40,758 nucleotides of DNA from Oscillospiraceae bacterium (GCA_024690695.1 JAILOS010000106.1:1-40758), one strand, 5' to 3'; shown: positions 13,201-19,136, counted from the stretch's first letter. The notes: a model not told the origin generated them from the letters alone. A program made the numbers and translations.

Positions 13201-16200
13201 ACGGCAGCGAGAAGCTCCTGTATTTCCGCGACGACAACGGAACGCCGTCCAACCCGGCCGACGATATCTACATTCCGGCGATCTACGGCACGATCCACGG
13301 CGCCTTTGACCACATCAACGCGCACGCGCTGTACAGCAAGTCCGGCACGACCTATACGGCCTATTCGGGCAGCTATCAGGTCCAGATGCTGGTCGACTAT
13401 GAGGTGCCGAACAGCGACGTGGTGAAGGTGAATCCGGGCTATGATATCACCTTTACAACGGCAGACACCGATGCGGGCGACGGCTATCCCTTCCGCAGGA
13501 GCGGAGCCTATACAGGGGAGATTCCCGACAGTGTGGATTCCAGTGAAAGCATCGGCAGAGCGGTTCTGACCCGTCCCTCTAGCGCTACCGAAGCCTTCTT
13601 CACGGTGGGGAGCGCCTCCGGAGCCGAAACGACTTTCAAGATGTCCGATCTGATCCTTGACGGCGGCGGCGCTGCCCTGACTGCCAAGGGCGGCGCGCTC
13701 ACCGCGTATAATACCAAAGCTACCATTGAAGACTGCGTGATTTTCAAGTTCATAGCGGAGGATGGCGGTGCGGTGTATACCGAAGGCGATAGCCTGAAGG
13801 TAGAGGATACGATCTTCGACAGCTGCATGTCTGATAAGCCGGGCAATGGCAACGGCGGCGGTGCAATCAATACTACCGCGGACACGCTCAAGATCACCGG
13901 GTCTACCTTCCAGAACTGCTCGGCGGTGTTCCAGGGCGGAGCGGTGTATCAGCATGGCATGCTCATTGGAGGAAAAATCAACGATCCTACAGTCAAGGAT
14001 AAAAAGGCCGAACTCGAAAACTGCAGCTTTGTTTCCTGCAAGTCCCGTGCCGGCGGCGGCGCTGAGCTTGACGTCGGTAACGTCAAAGTAACAGGCTGTG
14101 AGTTCATCCGCTGCACATCCGAACAAATGACGGATCAGAAAGGCACCAATGGCGGCGGGCTGAATGTATACACCGGCGATTTTGCCTACGGCGGGAAACT
14201 GGAAGTAAGCGACAGCAGTTTCAAGGGCTGTGAAGCTAAGGATAATGGCAGCAACGGCGGCCATGGCGGCGGCCTGCGCAGCACTGCCCTCACAACAACG
14301 CTGACGAACTGCACGTTTGAAAACTATGTTAACGGCTCCAACACCACGCCCAACGGAGCTCTGTACGGCGGCGGCGCGGCGTTTACGAATCCCGACGGGA
14401 CGGCAACGGTCAGCGGCTGCACCTTCACCAACTGTGAGGCGACCACCAGAGGCGGCGGCCTTTACAGCGAAGCAGCATCGCTGACGGTGCAGGACAACGG
14501 CAGCACAGCAACAAGCATCACCGGCTGCAGCGCAAATAACGGCGGCGGACTTTATGTCAAGGATGCCACGACAGCAACAGTACAGGGTTCGTCGACCTTT
14601 ACGAGTTGTACGGCCACCAATGGCGGCGGTGTGTATGCGGACGGCACTGCGAAGGTCACGCTGACCGGAAGCACATCCGTCAACAGGTGCACGGCTACGA
14701 GCGGCGGCGGTGCGTATGTCAACACAAGCGCCAAGCTGACGATGAGCGGCAGCGCGGTGATTGACGGCAAGGGCAGCGGCAGCGCCCTGACCAACGCAAC
14801 GAGCGGTGGCGGCGTCTATGTGGCGGGAACCCTTACGATGGCCGAAGGCAGTAATGCTGCGATCAGAAATTGCACGTCATCGTCAAATGGCGGCGCAGTT
14901 TTTGTGACCGGCTCCAGCGCACGGGTCTATGTCAATGGAGGTATGATAAGCGGCAACGAGGCGAAGGGCTACGGCGGCGGCGCGATCCGTGTTGAAGGCG
15001 GCGCGCAGGTTGAGGTCTCCGGTTCGGCTGAGATTACCGGCAACAAACTCACGGGCAATGCCGGAAGGTACGGCGGCGCGATCGGCATCAAAAACGGCAC
15101 GGTTTCCATCAGCGGCAACGCTGAAATCAGCGGCAACTATGCGCAGGGCAGCGGGAGCGGCAATGACAAACCGGTGCAGGGCGGCGCGATTTATGTCGAT
15201 GAAAACTGTGTGCTGAACATCAGCGGCGGCACCATCAGCGGCAACTATGCTAAGGCCACGAACGCCAGCGGTTTTGCATATGGCGGCGCCATCTATGCAA
15301 AGAGCGGCGGTGTCATCAACCTCTCCGGCGGCACCATCAGCGGAAACTATGCACAGAACACGAGTACGCCGGCCAACGCCAAGGGCGCGGGCATCTACCT
15401 CGCCGAGGGCAGCAGCCTCAACATCTCCGGCAATCCCGGCTTCGGCGGGGCCGACAAGGATGAAAACGGCAGCTTCGACAACGACGTCGGCAACTGCCTC
15501 GGCCAGGATCCCGGCGGCACCAACGGCGGCCAGCCCTACACCAACATCCGCCAGGACATCTATATTGCCGGCTACAGCGGCAATACGGCGGCGTCCATCA
15601 CGGTCGATGAACCCCTCACCAGCGCCACCGGCGCTATCTGGGTCTGGGCGGAAAGCTCTCCGCACTATCTGAAGGATGAGCAGTTCGCCCTCAAGGGGAG
15701 CAGCGTCGACAGCTCCTACGCGGCCTTCCGCAACGCGCGCATCGACGCCGACACCGGCGCGACGACGAGCGCACTCTACGGCGTACTGTCTCCCGATGTG
15801 AATACCCATGTCATCTGGGGCACCATCGGCGGCGTGGACGTCAGCTTCAAGAAGGTCGACGGCTCCGGCAATGGCCTTGCGGGCGCAAAGTTCTCCGTCT
15901 ACACGGACGTGAACTGCACCGCGGCCAACATCGTCACCGTGACGCTGCAGGACGGCAGCTCCGACACCGTGGTCGAGTCCGCGGCGGACGGCACCGTCTT
16001 CTTCCGCGTACCGCTCGGCCTCTACTACCTGAAGGAGGTCGAAGCTCCGGACGATTACGAGCAGATCACCACGGTGTACCGGCTGATTGCCGGCAGCGGG
16101 AAGGCGGCGGAGCTGGGCGTCACGCTCCCGACCGGAGCGAGCTATCTGATCCAGGCGATGGACGGAACGACCGCGCTTGATATTCCGGATATCGCCGCCT

Positions 16201-16505
16201 ACGGTATCGTCAACGAGACCGTGGCCAAGCGCAAGGTGGTGCTGCGCAAGATCGACGGCACCGATCTCGGCACCCTCAAGGGAGCGAAGTTTGACATCCT
16301 CCGCAGCGACCGTACGGTTCTTGCCGAGAACCTCGTGTCGGACGACAACGGCGTGTTCTATATCGGGTGGCTGCCCTACGGCGTCTATTACCTGCATGAG
16401 AAGGAGATGCCCGGCAGCAGCTATGACGATGCGAAGTGCTACTTTACGCTCACCGTCACCGAAGACGGAGCGACCGTCTCGGCCGCCCGCACGAGCCTTG
16501 ATTGA
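1218..16505 (+). CDS. Giant type IV prepilin-adhesin fusion, 5095 residues
   Basis: The N-terminus is a class III (prepilin) signal: a nine-residue basic leader ending KKSG, then FTLAE with Glu at mature position 5 and a hydrophobic helix of about 20 residues. PilD, encoded downstream, would cut after Gly9. The rest is a chain of extracellular modules: GLUG-type repeats (about 430-660), two adhesin domains ending in SFSVYVV-like strands (about 825-1051), InlB/Listeria-Bacteroides-type domains with FxGWY motifs (about 1055-1550), a Tyr/Thr-rich repeat tract (about 1650-2300), more GW-type domains (about 2455-3310), DUF5979/DUF7601-like beta domains (about 3310-3990), a right-handed beta-helix (about 4125-4760) and two SpaA/CnaB-like domains (about 4873-5094). 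There is no LPXTG motif or C-terminal membrane segment, so the pilin helix is the only visible anchor. The start is GTG with GGAGGA seven bases upstream. Most likely a pilus-displayed or membrane-retained adhesin. The ligand is unknown. Domain borders are estimates by eye. Confidence 0.9.
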   Translation: MRTNRKKSGFTLAETLLVVALVLVLAGLAFIAVINYLRGLRQLEFDGTAKEIFVVAQNHLSLAKSQGYLGRAEFGTEEEDDSGNGTGVYYYVVSGNDRSVLGDDSALGLMLPSASIEETARLSGSYVVRYNKEAGIVMDVFFSTKSGTRFGHDYTSGEYDSLISDYRDTETVSKKAERRDYPLDHSVLGYYGGAEASAPASDLKLKAPSLKIVNAETLKVIVTNPNTENLAANGIRLQLKITGKTSGNTKTVTLIGSGGSYYGTSPGSFELVLDDVTTDGGHFAQLLGTDANTTFVGDALIPGEDIEIEAVCFSSTVVTNIATSGKQTTNSLYGDGTDVDGHVAQVANIRHLENLSQAVSDLNKNGNASASVSYSKAEQTTDLSWTDFRTAIDPDHPEDVHITHAADAAASPDGCFDPVNPAAALEYAGGSHRISDVKVNDAGNAGLFGTLGDGSKVSDLALLDFDVTSTANSAGALVGSATDTEISGVIAYNNRGSSEASLEIRGAGASGGLVGTLRGGEISDSAAAVYVSASAGSAGGLLGQAADDEVEISGCYAGGHTQGGRYLSTTTAGAEARVNVIATGGSAGGLVGASTVALDVDHSYSTCSVSGSAASGGLIGTASAGTVNNCYATGQVTGSGTKGALAGVAGSLSGSDNHYFELVTQTLSPTGSGGDSLSASALDDTLTSYQGFVDDSLDPAVSYDALLTMTYQGSYALKTVSQLGGTGSQSFLSAHFGDWPAYETLVKNVKKAGASNISAGSVPEDATLIYGANAGVPEDAEFVAASPAPNSDLYNEYLRLTAEALGRDTMPGDGVKLVNLSLVSEGRTVSPTEKVGVQVKLDAPAADGSVRVIRLGTDSEELKATTEGDVVSFETDSLTAFAIIRSEGVKSAETEPPVLDEDGTLLLLDDEELEAEPAHASPRYRVTLYYDGKAAIPDEAILRAEELPADSAESRAAVEQALKALGLRSDEVRSAVALDISLYDLHTGELLQPAGPVDVQIELLGRKLPANAEISIVHLGEQPEVLTAKADTASVSFSTSGFSVYVVIEHEGDTNVPNPRVEFHFINKDYFTNADSGYESLAAGEFQSAPFRFVNKANELQTTQILKNGEALEMILNPPNREVTVDNGDGTTSVKTQYFFGWYLVDGRIAADGESIIYSWTVDPDEIKVEKPITIDPSENGTVGQNVNWSIDGVEGTAELDEEGTAHVFLAPMYEDYYFISYHLGPKEDTAGLAESLLVRHLVVLGNDEQVTARIGGVTGIAPDAKHQVFSGWETVNAAGQTLTTKHEYRTVDVEGNERNFTTGVSPSYGETANAAGTTGYYAVFRKADFSEDRDIDLYPVFAESRWLYFNTGKSGNGATYVAAAYRVTNEAGTGTYFDSSFFSADRNKTRRIGFEFTGWYVDVNQDANGEISNKDSVKPVTIRIVDNSAVGQTVDPEHGTVLTPGSSITGVSVQNGTDAPVIGSAYSPEDGIIAVTVDLQATKLVDSSGNLAVPNGYEQKVTYTIEGETKTVTLYKVIDGKLYFYKGMDDLTVYADWHEVDDTTVQVNVWRQKVTDDKNAADSEKTYDYVREYSFKANAHSGWTLAELRSNGKLVYNGDNVEALTEKGFHLKGNSTASTTMSTSAVRGDGSTVVNVYYDRDLITFNFNVYGTTEYAETTADTPTEQYALINGEYVRLTRDSGTEVTAWTPQYTYTATTADGTNQYGLVDGEYVGPLTRTEHTNTRVYYTYSTGYGYGATNVEYTGTFYTRSGSYNNYTYTATAYNGNNLPPDNSTTYYGLTGTDYWGNPSYSELTRRTEQTTTYSYTYGSGTDYPGTRYTRATGGDYYTGVRYTKDGTTYTVTVSEDGTQYGVDANGGHVQLAKGTATVYKWYVPEYGDVYTATTATTGELYGKVGEKYYLLTPVYENRYNYTTQYTYTANDTYGTRYGILDGEYVQLTATQIYNNTFSYRRFDTTTNNNGTQYALVDGEYVQLTYGVVGSNTTYTIERQYIYNVSNSTSSNYYYIPLDGSMQQTYLYRNNNRWYRTRTGSYFGGYNYSNPYDGDVYTRSNNNSNGNSYTGQRYKISGSSFVETDDTSGNLYGKSGTSYFVISANTTNVNGWLLNGTEFTGTRYTQSNTNLSYTGQRYTRSGSGVPYTYTATDAETNGLYGVDDRGGHVALTMTATGTGIYNYSYNGQPYTGTRYERGSGASWTGERLLRTGSSAPYTYTVTTEHTGTQYMQDGNTGPDGTHGHVALNRTGPTSTIVGYTYVDANNVTQNYALSETRYTKSYGLTGNNIEYTGIRWVKNTVSNGWHLYKRFTGLYGQTLAQCGYVWPEEYDWYSGYNGSSGTGTRTTFLDAFLPTSLDTTVEFYSNSTGGSNRIYFYKQKLNADGTLSDEYELVNTIITTATAFNLSDKYNGFTCYAWKSGNNGTLTRVGELMNQNGNYYYDANPNQGGYQTASFSSSLHVYFKRNSYSLTFVTQYPGLADLWADGGTPSDDAKTVSGILYEANISSYGPGGANYWVPNVPPHYSFQGWYEDAACTVPFSFNTTMPDGDKIVYAGWRAQRFRVMIDPNGAEIDHINHNWDNASSDLAKKGYTNYWWTGDRWGSDPTAVAKTYSASAYNSSWEPFATFNRVAKYRTDENNNQVLERAADSGYRTDQSTYFNATYNEMVGEYTLTRDFVPMSDAVAEAYANDGGTVYYYINTQARDTDGSSLPSDLRNALYVTEDEIHQYYKFYRDWVQGNLDGGYITGTQILDEETWRYTYVGTQKYRAKYANEHYEFLGWFRVYTDDEGNETGVSAMPYNFSDPVKGPLMLRAYWRLDGGYRILYSPMFTTTDGVLINGELQQWEDPRSSNRNYADNADTEVLQQPTGLTANGEPTNEFIFRGWRLVSMNTDGSFSPLENGVYYQPGEPFTVHADFADKNGVIYMQAVYEPRDSSYRRPHVTNLTLDANGGFLTLDGSNRAGSNFDLSDTWTGEFGTVAGTVLDENNNAVDIIEFGDIQSSEALHLYRYATTLEHEGGNSSKPELDPHGTNYFAHPEGYFLLGFDEDPAEGDYIATYPADSIIGVTRHDDATIYAVWEPMVYLTVVNDTGVGPVTFSLSSADDGALQIVNVANGLYDRKLLSDLGSFTVAEGETARFAVPMGANKHITLKGTNTLGVGYLLSATSELNGTARTLTGALTDDAADFTEVQNTKAFGLTDLLVVDQNGIKITFTAKKNPHTLVLDDHYPGGYTQEIYFSEAADGTVYYQTESETSYELPTTSTRIGYEFLGWDEDPDATTPTYGNDTTWDIADLTAFFTSSGSPAADLEVVTLYAIWKVNTETQIVYVYKEVPAPGSQEKEFSFTVGFSGKYKYSTKFAGSWSDSAEQTIPEHSESFTLVHGQYLKITSTAIVGSDDERSYLQSVVQKFNANGTQVGSDVALRWDWEDWDPQNTNLSNTITFNATSFFVTEDNYSGDHYDTEVNVTGQASGYTLTGSNADRSLTWSDAYAGGTAVFKNIRQTATVTVKKELVGNTTASKIFSFSASYTLTENINGTDVTSSKNFGSFTVASGSSGHPLENIPVGAKLTVTEHGPDLCDYTTTAVWGSETVTPNETDTTSAGVTTYYRIVADRNVANENVDLVFTNTLKSCKVTFYKYDQNGSTGVPSYFRLSNEYGVVAQNLYGYNGQFYTTDVFYAGEYTLEETFTSASYIGLEGPVTLRFTGADGGKLSVETAAGDEAKVLISGNATDGYEVKVYNIRTVNISIAKQMYDAILTTNRIFFFDVSYSYQLNGQTVNVDLSGPDAVEVESGHSVTLKVPVGAAGLTVAEDTLRLANATDTIEQTYDTTVKYNSDTAVSGNAYSYGAAVALGNDGDLITFTNTRKTVNVTVTKKVIADDTSGSFTFTVTVLNGALPIKNFTVYEGTDPGASDDWVTDDSGVVKLPGGADFTLQHGESRVLKIPVGASLTIKEELTSTQAAELAVFICMPGGSENMLSGTSDAFRVLGPTEDKEIRVYNIPSICKVTDGSEKLLYFRDDNGTPSNPADDIYIPAIYGTIHGAFDHINAHALYSKSGTTYTAYSGSYQVQMLVDYEVPNSDVVKVNPGYDITFTTADTDAGDGYPFRRSGAYTGEIPDSVDSSESIGRAVLTRPSSATEAFFTVGSASGAETTFKMSDLILDGGGAALTAKGGALTAYNTKATIEDCVIFKFIAEDGGAVYTEGDSLKVEDTIFDSCMSDKPGNGNGGGAINTTADTLKITGSTFQNCSAVFQGGAVYQHGMLIGGKINDPTVKDKKAELENCSFVSCKSRAGGGAELDVGNVKVTGCEFIRCTSEQMTDQKGTNGGGLNVYTGDFAYGGKLEVSDSSFKGCEAKDNGSNGGHGGGLRSTALTTTLTNCTFENYVNGSNTTPNGALYGGGAAFTNPDGTATVSGCTFTNCEATTRGGGLYSEAASLTVQDNGSTATSITGCSANNGGGLYVKDATTATVQGSSTFTSCTATNGGGVYADGTAKVTLTGSTSVNRCTATSGGGAYVNTSAKLTMSGSAVIDGKGSGSALTNATSGGGVYVAGTLTMAEGSNAAIRNCTSSSNGGAVFVTGSSARVYVNGGMISGNEAKGYGGGAIRVEGGAQVEVSGSAEITGNKLTGNAGRYGGAIGIKNGTVSISGNAEISGNYAQGSGSGNDKPVQGGAIYVDENCVLNISGGTISGNYAKATNASGFAYGGAIYAKSGGVINLSGGTISGNYAQNTSTPANAKGAGIYLAEGSSLNISGNPGFGGADKDENGSFDNDVGNCLGQDPGGTNGGQPYTNIRQDIYIAGYSGNTAASITVDEPLTSATGAIWVWAESSPHYLKDEQFALKGSSVDSSYAAFRNARIDADTGATTSALYGVLSPDVNTHVIWGTIGGVDVSFKKVDGSGNGLAGAKFSVYTDVNCTAANIVTVTLQDGSSDTVVESAADGTVFFRVPLGLYYLKEVEAPDDYEQITTVYRLIAGSGKAAELGVTLPTGASYLIQAMDGTTALDIPDIAAYGIVNETVAKRKVVLRKIDGTDLGTLKGAKFDILRSDRTVLAENLVSDDNGVFYIGWLPYGVYYLHEKEMPGSSYDDAKCYFTLTVTEDGATVSAARTSLD
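2503..3201 (+). repeat. GLUG-type repeats within the giant prepilin
   Basis: Repeated blocks of the form (S/A)GGL(V/L/I)G followed by a short beta turn and a CYA-type strand occur about five times, for example SGGLVGTL, AGGLLGQA, AGGLVGAS and SGGLIGTA followed by NNCYATG. This matches the GLUG motif of bacterial surface adhesins, which builds a beta-helical stalk. It is the first recognisable extracellular module after the pilin head. Confidence 0.75.
6170..8110 (+). repeat. Tyrosine/threonine-rich repeat tract in the giant prepilin
   Basis: About 650 residues made of degenerate copies of two linked motifs: YTGTRYTRSG followed by YTYTATT, then QYGLVDGEYVQLT. I count roughly twelve copies of the QYGLVDGEYV-like element and about ten of the YTGxRY-like element. 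Some are nearly identical (QYALVDGEYVQLT at about 7100 and RYGILDGEYVQLT at about 6994) and some heavily decayed. Spacing is uneven. Tyr, Thr, Gly and Asn dominate. I do not recognise a named family. The alternating pattern suggests short beta hairpins. Parts of the tract (about 6370-6620 and 7030-7570) are far more AT-rich than the rest of the gene. Confidence 0.8.
13590..15500 (+). repeat. Right-handed beta-helix with Pmp-like repeats in the giant prepilin
   Basis: About 640 residues of regularly spaced GG(G/A)(V/L/I)Y and C-T/S-F/S motifs, such as GGGLYSEA, TFTNCEA, GGGVYADG and NGGAVFV, then SGGTISGNYA repeated three times near the end. This is the parallel beta-helix pattern seen in polymorphic outer membrane protein (Pmp) repeats and pectate-lyase-like adhesins. 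Cysteines recur once per coil in the first half and then disappear. It would form a long rigid rod near the C-terminal tip. Confidence 0.8.
15832..16502 (+). other. Two C-terminal SpaA/CnaB-like domains of the giant prepilin
   Basis: The first domain starts at VSFKKVDGSG, has the catalytic-type Glu in YYLKEVEAP and a closing GIVNET strand. That gives the Lys, Glu and Asn expected for a self-forming isopeptide bond. The second starts at VVLRKIDGT and has YYLHEKEMP. It ends abruptly at SLD and shows no obvious partner Asn in the last strand. Isopeptide bonding is known for this family; whether it happens here is inferred. Confidence 0.7.
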
Positions 16506-16556
16506 CCCGGCGCCCGCGTGGGCCCGGAACACTGAAAAGAAAGGAGGCGCAGCTTC

Positions 16557-17378
16557 ATGCTGAAGATCCGGGAAAAATGGCGCAGCCGTCGCGGCGCCTC
16601 GATCACGTACGCACTGCTGCTCTTTCTGGTCTGCGCGGTCGTCGGCGTCGTCGTTCTGGTCGCCGGCGCCGGCGCCGGCGGCCGCCTGAGCGGGCTGGCC
16701 GCTGCGGATCAGCGCTATTACAGCGTCAGCTCCGCCGCGCAGCTCTTCCGCAGTCAGATCGAGGGAGAAAAGCAGACGGTTACGCGCGAGAAGACGACGG
16801 AGTCCAAAGTGGAAACGGTTTATACCGCAGACGCGGAGGGGGCTGTCACCGCCGGCACGCCGACAGAGACCGTCGAAGGGACGACGGTCGTCTCCAAACT
16901 CAACGGTACGGATATCGATTCATCCGCCGGTCTGCTCAAGCCCTTTGCGCTGAAGCTCGTTTTCGGCGATGCGGCGTCTTATCAAAGTGCGGAAGCCTGG
17001 AGCAAAACGGCTCCCGCGCTTGGCGGAGACTGGACCTGCCCGCTCACGCTGAGCTACAGCGAAGGCGGTGCGGAAAACGAGGCGATGAAGGTCCAGGTCA
17101 GCGCCGCGATGAAAACGGACGGCTCTATCGTCCTTGTGTTCTCGAACGATACCGCCTCCGGCGGCGAGCCCTACAGGCTGCAGATGACGCTCGGCGTGGA
17201 GATCAAGAACCGCAGCGCCCGCAGCGAGACGAACGGTGATCCCGTGATGACGCCGGTCGACGGCAGCCCCGGCTCCTATACGGAGACAGTGACTTCCACG
17301 GTCGTGGAGACCAAGATCACCGAGATCACCTGGAAGGTGACCGAGGTGAAGGTTCTGGAGGGGGTGAGTGCGCCGTGA
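16557..17378 (+). CDS. PilX/GspK-like minor pilin candidate without Glu5
   Basis: 273 residues. A basic leader ends RSRRG, followed by ASITYALLLFLVCAVVGVVVL, which has the layout of a prepilin signal and N-terminal helix. Position +5 after the Gly is Tyr instead of Glu, as in tip-type minor pilins such as GspK, where the Glu is missing. The rest is a polar domain rich in Thr and Val beta strands with paired ETV/TVV stretches near residues 60-90 and 235-265, and no recognised family. AAGGAGG lies nine bases before the ATG. The gene begins 51 bases after the giant gene and its stop overlaps the next start (TGATG), so it is co-expressed with the neighbouring pilins. The PilX/GspK assignment is an inference from N-terminal shape and gene order. 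Confidence 0.65.
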   Translation: MLKIREKWRSRRGASITYALLLFLVCAVVGVVVLVAGAGAGGRLSGLAAADQRYYSVSSAAQLFRSQIEGEKQTVTREKTTESKVETVYTADAEGAVTAGTPTETVEGTTVVSKLNGTDIDSSAGLLKPFALKLVFGDAASYQSAEAWSKTAPALGGDWTCPLTLSYSEGGAENEAMKVQVSAAMKTDGSIVLVFSNDTASGGEPYRLQMTLGVEIKNRSARSETNGDPVMTPVDGSPGSYTETVTSTVVETKITEITWKVTEVKVLEGVSAP

Positions 17379-17704
17379 TGAAAAAGATCCGCGCCAAGCT
17401 GAAAAGCCGGAAGGGCGATTCGATCGCTGAGGTGCTGGTCGCGCTGCTGATCGCGGGCGTCGCCCTCGTATTGCTCGCGTCCATGATCACCTCCTCGACC
17501 AACATAATCAGCAGAAGCCGCGAGCGCATGGAGACCTATTACGCTGACAACAACGCGCTGGCCGCGCAGAGCGGCGGCGGTGGGGAAGCGACGGTCACGG
17601 TGAAAAACGGCGACAGCACGCTGGAAACCTTTACCGTTACTCCCTTTGTCAACCACGGGCCCGGCAATACGGACGTGATTTCCTACCGGAGGAGCGCGCC
17701 ATGA
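17378..17704 (+). CDS. PilV/GspI-like minor prepilin
   Basis: 108 residues from the ATG at 17378; a GTG one codon earlier is possible. The leader ends KSRKG and is followed by DSIAEVLVALLIAGVALVLLASMI. Glu is at +5 and the SxAEVLVALLI pattern is typical of PilV/GspI-type minor pilins. The residue after the cleavage site is Asp rather than Phe, which is unusual but tolerated in this subgroup. After the helix there is only a short soluble part of about 70 residues. The start overlaps the stop of the gene before (TGATG), and its own stop overlaps the next start (ATGA), so translation is coupled on both sides. Likely part of a pilus tip-initiation complex. Confidence 0.75.
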   Translation: MKKIRAKLKSRKGDSIAEVLVALLIAGVALVLLASMITSSTNIISRSRERMETYYADNNALAAQSGGGGEATVTVKNGDSTLETFTVTPFVNHGPGNTDVISYRRSAP

Positions 17705-18228
17705 GAAACACCGTGAAGAAAAAAGCCGCCTCCCGCGCGGGCTTTACGCTGGCGGAGGCGCTGATCACGCTGCTGATCGTGCTGATGGTCTCGGCCATCG
17801 TCGCCGCAGGCCTGCCGGCGGCCCAGCGCGCCTATGAGAAGGTCGTGGACGGGGCCAACGCGCAGCTGCTGCTGTCCACGACGGTGACCTGTCTGCGCGA
17901 GGAGCTCGGCGCGGCCGTCGAGGTCGAGCCGGCGGAGGACGGCAAAAGCGTCAGCTATGTCAGCGGCGTGACGGGCTATCCTTCCGTCATCGGCAACTCC
18001 ACGGAGGGCATTCAGGTCTCGCGCGAGCGGCCGGACGCGTCCGATACACAGACCGCGCTCCTCGTGACCGCACAGGCCGCGACGAAGGGGATGACCGCAA
18101 GCTTCAGCTCTGTCAGCTGCAGCGGCGGCGTCGTCACGATCAGCGAACTGACGGTGAAGAAGGGCGGCCGTACGCTCGCCAGCCTCGCCAAGCTGCAGAT
18201 CCGGGCGATCGCGCTGCCCGAAAGCTGA
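17701..18228 (+). CDS. PilW/GspJ-like minor prepilin
   Basis: 175 residues. The leader ends ASRAG, followed by the classical prepilin signal FTLAEALITLLIVLMVSAIVAAGL with Glu at +5. Cleavage by PilD would follow Gly14. The soluble part starts with an amphipathic helix (about residues 40-75) and continues as a beta-rich domain of about 100 residues, the normal build of a minor pilin of the J/W group. It is the last gene of block one: it overlaps the previous gene by four bases and is followed by a stem-loop at 18253-18282. The signal is clear; the GspJ/PilW label is an inference from size and gene order. Confidence 0.8.
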   Translation: MRNTVKKKAASRAGFTLAEALITLLIVLMVSAIVAAGLPAAQRAYEKVVDGANAQLLLSTTVTCLREELGAAVEVEPAEDGKSVSYVSGVTGYPSVIGNSTEGIQVSRERPDASDTQTALLVTAQAATKGMTASFSSVSCSGGVVTISELTVKKGGRTLASLAKLQIRAIALPES

Positions 18229-18252
18229 AAGCGAACAATCGAATATGCTGCA

Positions 18253-18282
18253 AAAGCCCTCTCGCTGCCGCGGGAGGGCTTT
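18253..18282 (+). terminator. Stem-loop after the minor pilin genes
   Basis: A 13-bp stem, bases 18253-18265 with 18270-18282 (one G-T pair), around a four-base loop TGCC. The stem starts with AAA and ends with TTT, but there is no long T tract. It most likely ends block one, since a new promoter follows 45 bases later. Confidence 0.7.
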
Positions 18283-18326
18283 CGTATCCGGCAAACAAAA
18301 AAATTCAAGTTTTTTCCGTTTCTTTG

Positions 18327-18356
18327 TTGCACTTTTTTCGTAGAGTATGCTATAAT
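18327..18356 (+). promoter_or_regulatory. Promoter for the pilin-pilD-pilMNO block
   Basis: TTGCAC at 18327-18332 and a perfect TATAAT at 18351-18356, with an 18-base spacer, in an AT-rich window. It gives a leader of about 50 bases before the ATG at 18414. Ribosome site GGAAGGAG lies at about 18401-18408. Confidence 0.65.
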
Positions 18357-18413
18357 GAAATGAAAAAATAGGCGGATTGTTTCTGCCCGGACGGACAGCG
18401 GAAGGAGCGCAGG

Positions 18414-19136
18414 ATGAAAGCTCGGCGGATCGGAAAACTGCATAGCCGGAGCGGGATCGCCCGCGCTGTCGTGATCCTCGCCGTCGCCGTGCTCGTCATG
18501 GCGCTCGTGATCCTGATCCCGATCATCCGCAAGTACAACCGCATGGGTGAAAACGTCGCCTGCGCCGCGGCGCTGGACACGGCCCGGCGGCAGCTCATCG
18601 ACGATTACATGCTCAACGGCTTTAAGGACATTGACGCGGAGTATGCGAAGGGCAGGATCGGATTCGTGATGAACGGCTGGGACGACCTCTGTCCCGGCGG
18701 CGGCACGGTGTACATCATCCACTCGGAAAAGACCGGCGTCGGCTATGACGTGGCCTGCGGCATGCACGCCTCCGACAAGCGGCTGCGTACGCGGCTGAAC
18801 TCGGGCTTTGTGCTCGAGCAGCTGCAGGAGGCGCTGCGCTTGTCGAAGCTCGACGGGGAAGACTGCCCCGAAACGCTGACCGTGAAGCTCAACGGCAAGG
18901 AGCTGGTCTGCCGGCTGACGGAGGAGGAGGTGCCGTTTCGCTTCGGCACCCGCCTGACCGACGGCTACAAGGGCACGGTCGCGTTCTACGCGATCGAGGG
19001 CGAGGGCGAAGTCTCCGCCGAGGGCTGCAAAGACGGCGAGATCTGCTATTTCTCCTTTGCCGACGAAGAGTCCTGCGCCAACTGGCGCTTTGACGACGGC
19101 TGGAAGGGCGACGCGTATCAGCGCGTCAGCCGCTGA
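18414..19136 (+). CDS. Atypical pilin-like protein lacking Glu5
   Basis: 240 residues. A basic leader ends HSRSG and is followed by IARAVVILAVAVLVMALVIL, then IPIIRKYNRMGENVAC and an amphipathic helix. This is the shape of a pilin, but +5 after the Gly is Val, so the usual Glu is missing. Further on, CPGGGTVY and VACGMH reproduce the CPxGGxY...C..H pattern seen in many Gram-positive major pilins and ComGC-like pseudopilins, which supports the pilin call. The gene leads block two and is followed 12 bases later by the prepilin peptidase gene. It could be the major subunit, or a membrane-retained relative that is not assembled. I cannot tell from sequence whether PilD would process it. Confidence 0.65.
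   Translation: MKARRIGKLHSRSGIARAVVILAVAVLVMALVILIPIIRKYNRMGENVACAAALDTARRQLIDDYMLNGFKDIDAEYAKGRIGFVMNGWDDLCPGGGTVYIIHSEKTGVGYDVACGMHASDKRLRTRLNSGFVLEQLQEALRLSKLDGEDCPETLTVKLNGKELVCRLTEEEVPFRFGTRLTDGYKGTVAFYAIEGEGEVSAEGCKDGEICYFSFADEESCANWRFDDGWKGDAYQRVSR

Noticed and set aside
15832..16502. Sortase-assembled pilin (SpaA type)
   Set aside because: SpaA-like domains are present, but there is no LPXTG-like motif, C-terminal helix or sortase gene. The N-terminus is a type IV prepilin signal, not a Sec signal peptide.
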